DNA of 64,000 bases from Luscinia megarhynchos (lineage: Eukaryota > Chordata > Aves > Passeriformes > Turdidae): NCBI GenBank assembly GCA_034336665.1, contig CM067592.1:39001889-39065888 (forward strand). The letters run 5' to 3'. This document shows, in pieces, positions 18,301-31,577 of the stretch (within the stretch, counting starts at the first letter, position 1; the number at the start of each line of letters is the position of its first letter). Under the pieces are notes generated by a model. It ran no database searches and was not told where the DNA came from. It saw only the letters and a program-made list of their open reading frames with translations. A program made the position numbers and the translations under genes.

Positions 18301-21300
18301 GTTCTGTATACCAATACAAATTCTGTGCAAAAGTGTACAGAAAATGTATATTAAGATTGCATTCAGTAGTTATCAGGAACCAGTAAAAACATGTGGGGAA
18401 TGTTTCTGTTAAGAACATTTAGAATATGAAAGTAGAGCTTCAGTTTTTCAGAAAAATCAGCATCCATGGTGGAGCCTACTGCTCTAGTGGGCGTCTGATG
18501 CTTCAGAAATGCAATGCAGAGAGCAAAGTCTGCACGGTAAACATACTGCTAGATCACTTAGGAGTATCTACTAGAGTGCTCTCTTTGGGCCCAGGGGATG
18601 TGTCTTAAAAGCCACACTGAATGAAACAAAACCAAGTTCCTAGGTATTTGTCATATGGAGGATTCGTTTCTGACACACACTTCAGGTATTAGGATATCCT
18701 AAGCAGCAAAGTAATTGTAGTTCATTCTTCCCAGTACTCCTGTGCAAATGAATGGCTAGCAAATACCAGTGACCAGGAAATCTGGCACACAATGAGAACA
18801 ATCCAGAGCACATGATGGGAAGCCAGCAGAATGGACACACCTTCAACCCTCAGCAAATGGGTACCTTGTGGAAGGGAAAGAACTGACTGATGTGAGGGTA
18901 CCACATCAGCTACAGCAAACAGCAAGCAGAGAGTTGGTTGGGTGCCTACACAGAGGAAGGAATAAAGAAAGACTTTGCAGAAAAAACATTAAGTTAAATC
19001 TTCAAATAGAGATGGGAGAAGAAAATTTTAGGTGACAAAGCTTCCTTCCAGGTACAAATTATGGCTCAGGTAAAATATTACACATGCTTTGCAGCCTGAA
19101 GACACGTTAGTGAGGATTCTTCTTAAGGTTATCTGGTGGAAAGTAAAAGGAAAGCCAATATAATATAATAATATTTACAATAATTCTCATACATAATTTT
19201 CTATGTGAAACTTAAAATGATCAGGCTCCTTTACCACTCATCCCATATCCTCCACAGCATATCTTATCTTCTCAGTTTGCTAAGCTAAAAAAACAGAAAA
19301 AAATTGTATCAGGAACTGACAATGTTTTGACTTCAGCTATCCCAACTCCTGTATCCCAAGTTTAAAAATACAAGTCTAAGTTACACTAGTACTGATTTAC
19401 CTCAAGAGTCCATAGTATTTACTTGAGTCCCTAGTGTTACTGCCTACATCACTGAGATCAAGCTTCATGCTAAGGCTGCTATAGCATGTGAGAAATACAT
19501 AACCCAGAAGTAAGAACCCAAAAGTATATATCTTAAGGATACAACAGGGTGAACATAGCACTGAATTTCAAATTTTAAAGGTCTTTTATGGTTTTTCAAC
19601 TCTTAATAGTCAGAAATCAGACTTTACATGGTATAAATGGGAATAAATTTCACTCAGTGCATAAGACATCATTAACTATAACTCTTTCAGAGGAGGCGAC
19701 TGAATATATGGGAATAATGCTGGTAATTTGTGATGCTGATCTCTTTAGTTTATGTAAACATAGCAAACGTTTAGTTGTACCTCTATGTGTACATCTATCA
19801 CTATGGGTTAAAGCTAAAATTCAGACTGAAGGAAATGGGTTTAAGCTCACATAGATTGTAAAGTCCACACTGCAAGACCTTGAACGATCTACCACTTTCT
19901 TTGAATAATTAACTGCTTTCTGGATAAAGTGGCATTGAATATGCATATGAAGGATGTTTCTTTATATTAAAAATAATCTATATTAAATGAAAAAATCAAC
20001 AAATTTTGTTTTCACTTGGTATTTCTAGAAGGAGGCTCTCATGCCAGCAACAAACTTGTGAGACAAAAAATCAACACAACTCCCATGAAGTGTTGCCAGC
20101 TTCTAATATCACAATTTCCAGAATACTGAATTCATGTCCAACACTTATGAAATGCTTGAAGGATAAGACACAATGAAAGTCATTTGTGCATGACACTGAA
20201 AATTATGATCAAATGACTACAGGTACATGGGTGGTCATGTCTCTCAAACTAAATTATTCTTTGCTCAAGAGTAGTCTGGAAATTAATTTTTATTTAATTA
20301 GCTTTGATACTAAAAAGAGACCATGTGGGAATAGCTTTTCTAAGAGGAAAAAATAACACTCCAGAGTGGAATGAAGATGGTCCTAAGCCCATTTTTAAAC
20401 CAAAATTGGGGATGGATAGCATATCATGGCTTTCTGTACAGCAGGAAAAGAAAATAACTGAGTAGTTAGAAGTTTTTATTTTATGTAGCCATTGTTTGTG
20501 GAACTTAAAGCTCCATAAAATACTATTGTCTTTTATAAGAATCTAAAATATAAAAATGCCAGTTCTTTGGCTAAATGATTCTGACATGAGATTTAATTTT
20601 AAAAAAATTTAGATTATTTTTGATGTATGGAAACCTGCAATAATCCATAAGAAAGAGTGTGTTAGATTAATTCATACTGCTTTAGGTTTTTTGAAATATT
20701 TCAACCTGAAGGATCTTGCTTACACTGTAACATCTTTAACTGCCTTTGGTGCATACTGGTGCTGCAGAATGGTTATAAATTAAGCTATTTCAAGTGGATA
20801 ATTTTTGCAAGTCATCACTACCTACTTGGTGCATCTGGAAAAAAGTAAAGTGCAGGCAGAAGAAAATGGAGAATTATCCTCTTACACCTTGAGAAAATCA
20901 TGCATTTGAACAGATGAACTGATTCTGAAACGCTTTTGAAAAACATTCAAACTGAGATCTAACTAAGTGAGAACCTGAAGGAATTCTAAAATATCTAAAT
21001 TTGAACTCTAGTGGTGGGTTTGTCTTTAATTTTTTACTTTTTTATTTAGTCCCCTGTAGGGGTTCTTGGGGGGAAAAAGAAATATCACGTGACTCATAAC
21101 AAACACAAAAATCTGTCTCAATGTTATTCCCCCAGTTGAATTAAGGACATGTAAAGTTGCAGAGATGTATATTTGTAAAATTATTCTAACTCCACTTTAT
21201 AAACATAAATTGCATCAGACAGAAGTAATTCTAATGAGAAGTGTTATCTCTTTCACTTGCAACCAACATTTAAGTGCACACAGTTTAACTCACAATTCAC

Positions 21301-24300
21301 TGTTAAGGACAGCAAGCATTTCATGTGCTATCATAGTTTATACATAAAAAGCAAAAAGAAATAATAAGAGCATTGCTCACATCTAACCACAGGGGCACTC
21401 TACTGAAGCCAGTTTAAAAAACATTTTGCCACTACATTGGAGAACAGCTTGTTCCTTCCCTTTGATAAGTGTATTTCAGTATGTGTGTGCTACAGTAGAA
21501 ACTCCATTCTATTTCCTAAGGAAGGCCAAAATCTGGAAACAAATAAATTAAGATAAAGATCAAGCACGAAGCCAGATCACAATTCAACAAGGAGTGATTT
21601 CCTTGGAGAACTGAGAGAGCAAAGGTTAAAAAATTCTAGATAGCAATACAATATAATTAGCTGAGCAATTACAGAGTAATTCACCATTGCCTTTTACAAC
21701 TACTGGGGGCAGATGAATACTTGGGGAAGGAAGATGGTGAAACACTTCATCAGCTTTGGTACTTCCATCTGATACTGAGTAATCCACTCAAAGAAGTAGG
21801 AAGTGTCCACAGAAGTCAATTCACTCATTCTCAAGAGTATTTTCAAGTTTATAATTCTTGAGATCTAATCTGTTTTAAAAGTTGGTAGGTTCATACTTCA
21901 TGACAGCTACATAAGTCCCTTTTTTTATTTTTTAACCTATGTTAAAAGCTATGAATTAAATCACTCTGTCGTATAATCTGTACCTTATGACAGGCACCTT
22001 CTCTTTGGAACAAGGAAATTGTTTGCTCCCAAAACCTTTGTCATCATTGAATAAATCAATGATCAGGGTAATTATAGAAGAAGAATGCTTCTCTTAGGCA
22101 ATTATCAGCTTTGCATCAGAAGTAATGTCAAAATGAGAACAGGAAAAGGACATGACAGTTTAATATGGTATCATTTGTAAATATTTTTAGATGTGTCAGA
22201 AAATAGAAGTCATTCTTCAACTGTCAAACAATGTTTCAAATGATCTTCATATAACACAGAGTAAAAGATTTGTAATACTTTCAAAATGAAAATGTCATTC
22301 ACATTGTATTTAAAATATTAATAAATGCCACACTTTGTTATCTCATTTTTTCAAACCACAAATTAGGAAGATTTGTAAGTATTTATAAAGAGTATCATAC
22401 TGCTTGGTAAATGTATTTAAAATACAATCAATTCTGCACAAACATGTGAAATAAATTTTAAAAACCCAACAACAAGAAACACACAATGCAATCATGGATT
22501 ATCACAAACATTAATTTGTTACTTATTACATAATCTTATCATGTAATTTTCAAATAACTTACCATTATTTTAATACTTTTGCAATTTTAAGCTACTTATG
22601 ATAGATTAAAACATGGGTTTACTTAAGATATGTGACTACTATTAATTTTTTTATTCTAAAATGTTAACGGAAACTAAAAACTAAAAAAACAAAACAAAAT
22701 CAAAATCAAAACAAAAACCAACCAAAAAACCCCATTAAAAAAACGCCAAACCCAAAACCAGCCCTTCGACCTTCTCAGACTCTGCTTTCAGTACATATAC
22801 TCCTAAGAAACTTAGTTTCTTATTAAGTCTGTGTGAAATTTTATCTGCTCTTAAGTCCGCGTGAAGTCTGTCCTAAGGACAGTAGTCAGTAGTAATGCAC
22901 AGAACTTCCTCACACCTCTGTCATATCTAAAAAGGCATGTGGTCATGCTGACTGCCAGTCTGCCTGGTCTTGTCTTGTTAGCTGGTAAAGGAAAGTTTTA
23001 AGCTACCATGTCTCATACAAAGATGGCAATTCCAGAAGTTCATAGTCTGTGTATTGATCAGCTATTAATGTACACAGGACTGTAGACCAAGAATCATGCT
23101 GATCTTGCCAAAGAGATGGAATACACTGAAAAGAAACTGAGGAGAAAATGGTCCTGCCACAGGTAATAAATTCTAGGACATTAATTAGGAGATGGAATGA
23201 TTGAAGCTGATAAATGAATATGAAATACAAACTCACAGGCTTTAATTTGCATGTTTTTGCTCTTTACAGTTGAAGACTATGAAAGTAGGTTTTGGAACAT
23301 TAGCCATCTATGAGTTTATATGCTCTATTGTTTATGTTGCTGGCATGATTGGATATTTTGACAGTGATAAATAATAAAACAATACCATCTAAAATTAATT
23401 TACGAATTTACCTTTTATTCTAAAAGAGAAAGAAACAAATGCAACAGAGAAGTAATTAAACATGATTCCCTCTTGTATGCCTTGCTTTCCCTCTTGTAAC
23501 CATGTTAGACAAAAATGATTACTCATCCATCAAATCTTTCCATTTGACATTTGCTTCTAAGGTCTGAGGTAGCTCTTAGTTGCTAAAGATCTAGATGAAA
23601 AATTCTGCAACAGAAATATATCCCCATCTACACCATTCCGTGCATGTACATTTGTGCAACAGAACAGAGAATCAGGAAAAAATGGTAAAATTATTCTAAA
23701 AATGAAAGTCATTGAAAATAAGAGAAAACATCCATTGCCTTGTAAAGGATGTTGTAACTAACTCCAGTCTAGCTCTATTTTACTACTCAGTCCAAAATGC
23801 TGAATGCTTGACTACTTAGACCTACTATGCAGAAGAGTCAGAATATCTTTAATCACTAATTCTTAAAAAAAAATCATACAATCTTACTTAATTTTGTAAT
23901 AATCTTTCATGAATTTTGTAGCTTTTTCCCTTGCACAACAGAGGTAAGCTGCTGCTGCATTGCCTGCTACATGTTTGCTTTAGAAACACAAAACTCAAGA
24001 AATGCTTTTATATAGCAAGGTTTCTTCCAGGAACAGACCCTTCTATATCAAGCAAAGACCTACTGCCACCTGAATTTGCAGACACAGAGGACAAGGCTGC
24101 TGCCTAGCTGTTAAAGCTTCCTTTTCTTCCAGGCTCTTTTTTTGACCAAAAGTCTCTTGGCAGCTTATATCCTTGCTGCTTTCTGCACATTACCAGATTG
24201 AAGACCAACTTTCAGATATCGTGCGTCTCATCAAATTCTGTTCTAGGACTATTCCACGGTTCTACAGCATAGTTTTTATCATGTTCACAAAGGAGGAAAT

Positions 24301-27300
24301 TACCTCCCCCATCTTGCTCTGAGGTCTTTGACATATGTCACTGACTGCAATAAAAAGAGAACCATCAATTTCTATTTTGTCCCAGTTATAACCTTTCTAA
24401 TCACTTAGCCAAACCTGCAGCCAGCATTATAAAACTACAGATTACCTTGAATCTAGAGATTTCTGTAGTTTTCTTCAATTGTGGCCCAAGAAAAAGATAT
24501 CCAGCTCCAGCTGAGCAAAACTAAATTGACAGAAAACGCTCACCAGAGCTGTGCAAGCAGTGTAAGAGGTCTCAAGGCTTTGAGCTGCTAACGCAGAGAT
24601 CCTTGCTCGTTGCCCTAAGTCACATGAATCCATCTTCAGCTTGAAGTCAGTGTCTCACACTGAGAGGACACTGCAGTTGTGACAACCAGCTGCCCTTTTC
24701 TGGCCACATCAGGGTGCTTTCACAGCGTGCTGCTCTTTCCAGCCCTTGCAATACATCCACTCTCATGCTGACAGAGATTTGGTCCCTGTCAGGAGAGCTT
24801 TGTCATCGTGTTGTTCATCTTCACCTTGGTAGGAAGGCTTGAGTATGGGTCCTACAGGCTATGCACATACCCAGACAAAAAAAACTTGTCCTGCAGAAGT
24901 AAATTTCACTTCAAATATGACCTTCAAGTCCTACTATTACTTGTATTTGAAAATACAGGGAAGTTTGGGAAAAAATACAGGTTGTTATGAATGGAATTTC
25001 AATCCATATACCACCAAAAATCTGTTAGAATTGACGCATTGCTTTAGAAAATCCTGAAATAGATCTGTATTAGAAACATTCCTTCCATGTTAAAACTAAC
25101 CTCCCCAGGATGATCAAAATCAAGTCTGAAAATTAATGATAGGCTTCACCTATGACAGAAAACACGTGTGTGTTAAGATTTTTTCAATGGTATATTAACC
25201 ATGGAGTGTAAAAAAGAGGAAAAAAAAATCAGAAAAAAACCCCAAACCTACTTGTTAAATTCAGAATATTTATTATTCTAATACACGGCTAAGAAAACAC
25301 TTTTGCTCAGCTATAATACTGGTTCATAATTTCACTGGTATCACCTAAACTGACCACGTTTTTAACAAGGCAAAGATCTAATCTCATGTGAAGTAAAGAC
25401 TACGACAACATTTTTAAATAATTCCATTGAGGAAAGCATTTTCAATTAAAATGATAAAGTTTAATTTTTTATTAGAGAAATTAGAAAAAATAGAAAAAAA
25501 AAACATGTCGGATGAAAGAACAAAGTATGTGGAAAATGTGCCGTAACAAACCAATAATGCAAGTTAGAATAATTGCAGTGTGCTTTATTTAGATTGAAGA
25601 ATGCATGCATGATGAATCAACCACTCAAGCCCTCCTTAAGTAAAATCTGTTTGTCAGAAAATTAGCTATGGATACTTAATCCAATTAAGAACTTACTCTT
25701 TCTTACTGTTTCGCTCCATCAAACTAGAATTTGGCAGTCTTAATTATTTCTCATCTTCATATTTTCAGAAAGTTGGTTTGTGCTTTTGGAGATTTGTTTT
25801 TCTGTTGGTATTTTATTCTTTTTTTCTCCTCTGGAGTTTTTAAAATAATTTTATTTGTATTTTTCATTTTAAAAGTCAGTTTATTAGCTATATGTATTTT
25901 TGTTCTTTTTGAAAGGAAAAAAGTGTGTGCTGTCAACAAACTAAAAATAATTAAATTTTAAGCAATTAATGCACTGCAAGTGCCATTGCAGTTTGTATTT
26001 TTATGTATTTATTAAGAATTTCTTTCAAATAGACTATCTTGGAAGCGAAAGAATGGAAACTAAGGGAAAGTCAAACTTAAAAATATTAATGTTTAATATT
26101 GTTTCTGGCAATTTTAAATATATTTAAAATCATGAGTCAGCTTAGCTGTCACTACAAAGAGGTATGATTTTCTTTTTCTCTAAATTAAATCTCTTTTTAT
26201 ATAAATTTGAGGACTTGATTGAATAATTCTTAAGAAAAAATTTAATCACATTAGTGGATTCAACTTTTAATCATTAAGAGATAATCACAGTACAGTAGTG
26301 TTTTCCATTAATAAAGTTCACCTAGCTTCAACACAATAACAACAAATATTATTTTTGCCATGCAGTTTATTTATATTATGTACACTATATTTACATATAC
26401 CTTTTTATATTTTTCTGCACCTGAGACCACACAGCTTTTGCAGAAGCTGCCACTAAAGAACTCAGATTTTTCCTGCTGGCATTCATGACAATATCTTTCA
26501 AACATAAAACTTCTCCTGTCTACACTGCCAGAGGCAAAGTACTTCTTGCTGCTAAAGCCCACCATCACAAATAGAATTGGAGTGGTTGCAGTTGTTCAAA
26601 AGATTAGATCCTACACTAAATTAATTCTGACAGAGGATTTTTTTTTTCAAGTATTTTGGTTTTAATGTTAGCTCTTTGTTATATGGAAGTTAGTAACTGC
26701 ACTGAGTATCTGGATCTAACAAAAATACACCTCTGTTTTTTGAAGATGATGATCTTCTAGCCTTACTATACAAAGTTGGTACAAGTTCTTTACTACACCA
26801 GACTAATTTCTATTCTATGTTAGATATTTTCTATATAGGATTTTTTGGCTCGAATAACATTTACTTTCTGAGATAACATAGTGGAATGAAAACGTTATTT
26901 CAACTCCACACAACATTAATTAACCAAATTCTAATGCAGACTCCATATGAACAACAAAATCTGTCTTCAAACAAATTATAATAGCATTATGATAAATATT
27001 GTCTAAACAGATAAGAGCAACAGAAAATACGACAATGTGATTATCCATTATTCAAACATCCCAAACTTAATAGCAAGGATGTGTTTGCCATATGATACAA
27101 ACCGTTGATATACAATTAATTCTTAGAAAGAACAAGTGAATTGTTTTGTATTTGGGAATATTATAAAACATAAAACGTTTATTTCATCATAGCCAGCATC
27201 CCTAGCTATTTGCACTTACAATATATTTTATTAAATACATAAACTGTGATATGAAATACTCTTATTTTAGTGACAATGCTCACCATTACCTTCATCCCTA

Positions 27301-30300
27301 TAAAGATACTCCTGTAATGAATGGAGGTTTTTTTGGATGCAAGATCTACAAGGAGTAGTCAGACATACTACTGGGTAAGATCTGCCCCTCATGTGGTCTT
27401 CAAAGGACCAGTTTGAGCAGAAACCCAGAATAAACATTCCCAAACAGAAGAATTTTGTTAAGTCATGAGCAGGGTGTGTTATTTTTGCTCTGGTGTGCTG
27501 TAGAGGTAATGAACAGCTGACCTTCTTTTTCTTCATGCCAACGTGCTTACAGATTTCAGTCACATTCATGCCCAATATTCTTTTTTCCAGGCCAAAGAAT
27601 CCCAGTTTATTCACATTATCCCACTTTTCCCATGCCAGCTGTCTGCTTTTTAATATTTAAAAACATAATTTTCTGAATCTTTTCCAGTTCTACTATATTA
27701 TTTTGCAATTATCAAATCTGCACTGAAAAACTGAACAACACATACACACTCACAGTGGAATAGCAAGGTGTTCTGTCTCATTCACTACAAATTTCTTCAT
27801 AATTATAAGACCCTATTTTCATCTTTGTTCCATATAGCTAAGCTGATAATTATAAATGTTTTAGAGTTTTCAGGTGTTACCCTGGAAGAAGCATCCAACA
27901 GTCAGTCATTTAACATGAAAGGTCCACAGGGTCTTGAGGAGTGTAATTTGGGGGATTTTTTGGCTGTGTACATTTTCTTAGCAATGAAGCCAGAAGATTT
28001 GTATTTCACTCAACCACAGCACTTTATATGTAAATATTATAAAGCCTTATAAATGCTCCAGGCCAAAAGCTAAGTCATAACTTCATCTCAGAATATTTTT
28101 TCTTTTATTTTTATTTTCTTTTTATTTTTATATATATATATATATATATTTATATTTTTTTTTAAGAAGGCAAGTAGAAATTTCAGACCATATCAGAGAA
28201 AAATTAAAATGGCAAGGTCATATACAAGACTATGGAACAGATCAATATTTAACTATTTCATATGTTTCGAGTTACGTACTTGTTACTGCAAAACATTTTT
28301 TCCTACCTCTGGTAAAGAGATTAAATATTAATTCAATATGTTTGCTTCAAAGAATATGTTAATTTTCTCTCACATAAAACGTTATACTATTGTTTGGTTT
28401 AATAAAAAAACAACCTGCATGATTTTCAAGAATAAACTTTCAAAATTACATGCACAATTTCAAACACAGCATTCTGAGCTGACATTTGTATGTCTGCATG
28501 AGAAAGTAAAAGGAAACAGTGACAGGAAACAGTGAACATTTAAGAAAATCTAAGAAAATTTAAGAAATAGCTTCATAATTTTCACTGAAGGAGTCTTTTC
28601 AAATATGTGCATATTTTATGGAAGAATGCTATCTTTATTAATTTGCATGATATTTGAATATGAACCTGTGATAATTCAGCATTGGGTATGTAGATGAGGA
28701 TAGGAATTTTATGAGAGTTTGTAAATGTTACAATCATCCTGCTTCTACTAAAACTAATTGAAACATTAACAATTTTTCCTTTGCTTTTATATCATGTGAA
28801 TTGTTCTCCGTTCTGCAAAACAGAAGTATAGAAATATACAAATTAAGAAGAGAAGGCGAATTGCTATCATAAACTTTAGGAATGCTTCAACAGAATACCA
28901 TTTAATTTCATTGTATGGTAATTTGGATTGGAAGGTAATTTATTCCAAATTCTTGCTTACATGAAGGTCAGATATTAGGTCAGGCAAGGTTACTCAGGGC
29001 TTTTCCAGTACCTGTCTTTATGTTTTGTTGTGCGTGCTTACATCTGTCACATGAATTGTCACCAGGTTCTAGGAAAATTCTCTTTTCTCTCCTTTTTTCG
29101 TTTTTACAACAGGTTAGAAAAGAAATGAGACAAGCAGAGTGCATAATTAGGCACTCACTCTGTTTATATCAGATTATTAAAGTTTCGATTCTTCCAAGAT
29201 GCAAAGTATATAATATCTTGATGAAGTCCCTGATATGAGACACTACCTCTGGTGATAGTCCTCCAGACACCCCCCAAAGTAGATGAGAGGTAAACAGAGG
29301 AATTTCATATTTCATAAAATGTGCTGGAAGATGGAAGAAATATCATAGATGTCACATGACCTGAATAATTACATGCAGGTGGTTGGGGGTGTTTTGACAT
29401 CTTTTTATTAAAAAAAAAAAATGACGTAATGCTGACTATTGCAAACTAAACAGCTTGGTCAGTATCCTGAGGATCCCATTTTATTTGCCAGATCCTTGGA
29501 AATAAAAATGGATTATTATCCAAATTTATCACCCTTCATTTCCAAAATGCCATTTACAAACAGGGAAGAAAAAATGAGAGAATTTGATTCTATTTACATA
29601 TAAAGTATTAGCACATAGATAGTATACAACATCAAGAAATGGTATTATCTTTCTAACCTTAAGATTTAAAATATATATATTATCTAAAAATGCATAAAGT
29701 ATATTAACTATTCACCATTTTTCCCTGATATGTATGTTTATTTTATTGCCTCAACTTCCACAGTACAGGTGCTACGTTTTGACATTGTACCACGGCACTC
29801 TCAGAAAACGTAAATGACTGAACTACTGTACATAATTTAAGACACAATAAAAGCTCCACTGCACCTGAAGTATTTGCATCTCAGAATGGAGACACATCTC
29901 CCCTAAATTTTATCCCCTAAACAGTATGAAAAAATTACCAGCAGAACCACTGATAAGGAAAGATGACCTGTTTGTTTTCATTTCTTCAGCATATTCAAAA
30001 CTTAATGTCTTGTATAGAAACCGACAGAACTTCGCTTACAGCCTGAATTGCCAAAGACCAAATAAAATCATGGAAGAATAAAATGAAATTCAACTCACTT
30101 AATTCTTCAACTATATCTATTTTTACTGGTTTCATCTTACTAGTGCTCTCCTTGATTTCAAATCAAGGAGAAACTGAAAATAATAATCTCATTGAGGGAA
30201 GCAAAGTTATTGGGGACAATGCAGTTATTTTTCCTCACTATAGAGTCAAGTTTCCTCACATCAACACTGAAACAAGAATCATTATACTCTTTTGCAATTT

Positions 30301-30602
30301 TGTGAATTTGTATTGTCTGAGTTAAAGAATCACTGCAAAAACTAAGTAACATTCAACACAATTATGCATTTTGCTTAGTTGTTTGGGTTTACCCTTCAGA
30401 ACTAAAAGGTCACAAATCAGCATAATATCATACCAACAATGTCAGGTGACACTTTTAATAATGCAAATTAACTGATAACTTAATCAAGATTAAAAAAAAT
30501 ATAGAAACTTTACACTGAGATCCTGATATGGCTTTTCAAGAGCCTATCTTCACCATTTTTATTATTCCCATAATATAACTCTAAGAAGGCTAGAATCTCC
30601 CA
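12321..30602. other. Long AT-rich non-coding stretch, good sequence quality
   Basis: No coding exon was recognised on either strand, and the open frames are short and lack family features. It probably belongs to the intron upstream of the discoidin exon, since the preceding CNTNAP exons were not found. Local points: A/C-rich low complexity at 22674-22760; a more GC-balanced segment at about 24100-24850 of unknown nature; a (TA)10 tract at 28129-28148. From about 13000 onward it is the left arm of the large inverted repeat described separately. Confidence 0.6.
28129..28148. repeat. (TA)10 microsatellite
   Basis: Ten TA units inside a T-rich stretch (about 28098-28164). Confidence 0.93.
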
Positions 30603-31050
30603 TGCCCAGAGAAGGACAGTGAAGATATCTGAGGGCTGGGGCACTTGTCTTACGAAGATAGGCTGAGAGAGTTGGGCTGTTCAGCCTGAAGAAGTGCAGG
30701 GCTCAGGGAGACCTTAGAGCAGCCTTCTAGTAAAAGGGGGCCTACGAGAAAGATGGAGACAGACTATTCACAGGGGCACAAAGTGATAGGAGAAGACAGA
30801 ATACCTTTAAACTGAAAGAAGAGAGATTAAGATTAGGCATTAATTTGGAATTCATTTTTTACTGTGCGGGTGGTGAGGCACTGAAACAGTTTGCTCATGA
30901 AGCTGCGGATGCACCATCCCTAGAAGTGCTCAAGGCTGGTTTGTATGAGCAACAAGGTCTAGGGGAAGGTGAGCCTGCCCATGGCAAGACTGCTGAAACT
31001 GGATGATTTTTACAGTCCCTTCCAACATATACCATTCTATGGTTCTGTAT
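30603..31050 (+). mobile_element. CR1 LINE, 3' fragment
   Basis: Contains the conserved CR1 3' landmarks in order: a GGCTGAGAGAGTTGGGCTGTTCAGCCTG-like segment near 30660, AAACTGAAAGAAGAGAGATT near 30818, then GTCCCTTCCAACATATACCA and TTCTATGGTTCTGT at the end. CR1 is the dominant LINE of birds and is usually 5'-truncated, as here. It is diverged, with no reading frame. A garbled inverted image of it appears at about 38141-38500. Confidence 0.92.
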
Positions 31051-31476
31051 GTATATGACTAATATATTTTATAATAAACTGAAATACAGTCGTACACTAT
31101 AAAATATTGTATGTAGAATGTACATGTATACACATAGAAAAATGTAGATGAATATGCAAAATATCAACAATGCCATGTTGCCAGTAGTACTGCAAATGAT
31201 GGGTTTTAAGAGTCTTCATCACCTCATTTGAGAGTTTTATCTCATAATTTCAGGTCAGTACTTTTCAAGTCCTTGTTAAAAAACCTTTAAAATCACAGGT
31301 TTCTCACCTGTATCTGCAATAAAAAGTAAAATGCAATAAAATTATAACAAACTTCCTTTTAACTTATTTTTTGCCAAGAATGTTGATGAAGTATAGTTCT
31401 CAGAATCTCTGAATATTCTTTTTGTCATTATAATAAATTAAGGAATGCTAATAGTATTAAATTAAATTTCTCCGGC

Positions 31477-31577
31477 GCATGTTGTGACTCCTGGGAATGG
31501 TGTTGGGCAGGGCCAGAAATTGGACTTAATGATACTTATGGGTCCCTTCCAACTCAGGTTATTCTGTGATTCTGTGA
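31477..31577 (+). mobile_element. CR1 LINE, short 3' tail
   Basis: The segment GGCCAGAAATTGGACTTAAT, followed by GGGTCCCTTCCAACTCAGG and TTCTGTGATTCTGTGA, is the terminal part of a CR1 element. It has the same orientation as the CR1 fragment 430 bp before it but is of a different subtype, so it is a separate insertion. Confidence 0.9.

Noticed and set aside
27267..27640. 115-residue minus-strand frame in a slightly GC-richer block, possibly an old repeat
   Set aside because: No CR1, LTR or protein-family landmark recognised. Insufficient support.
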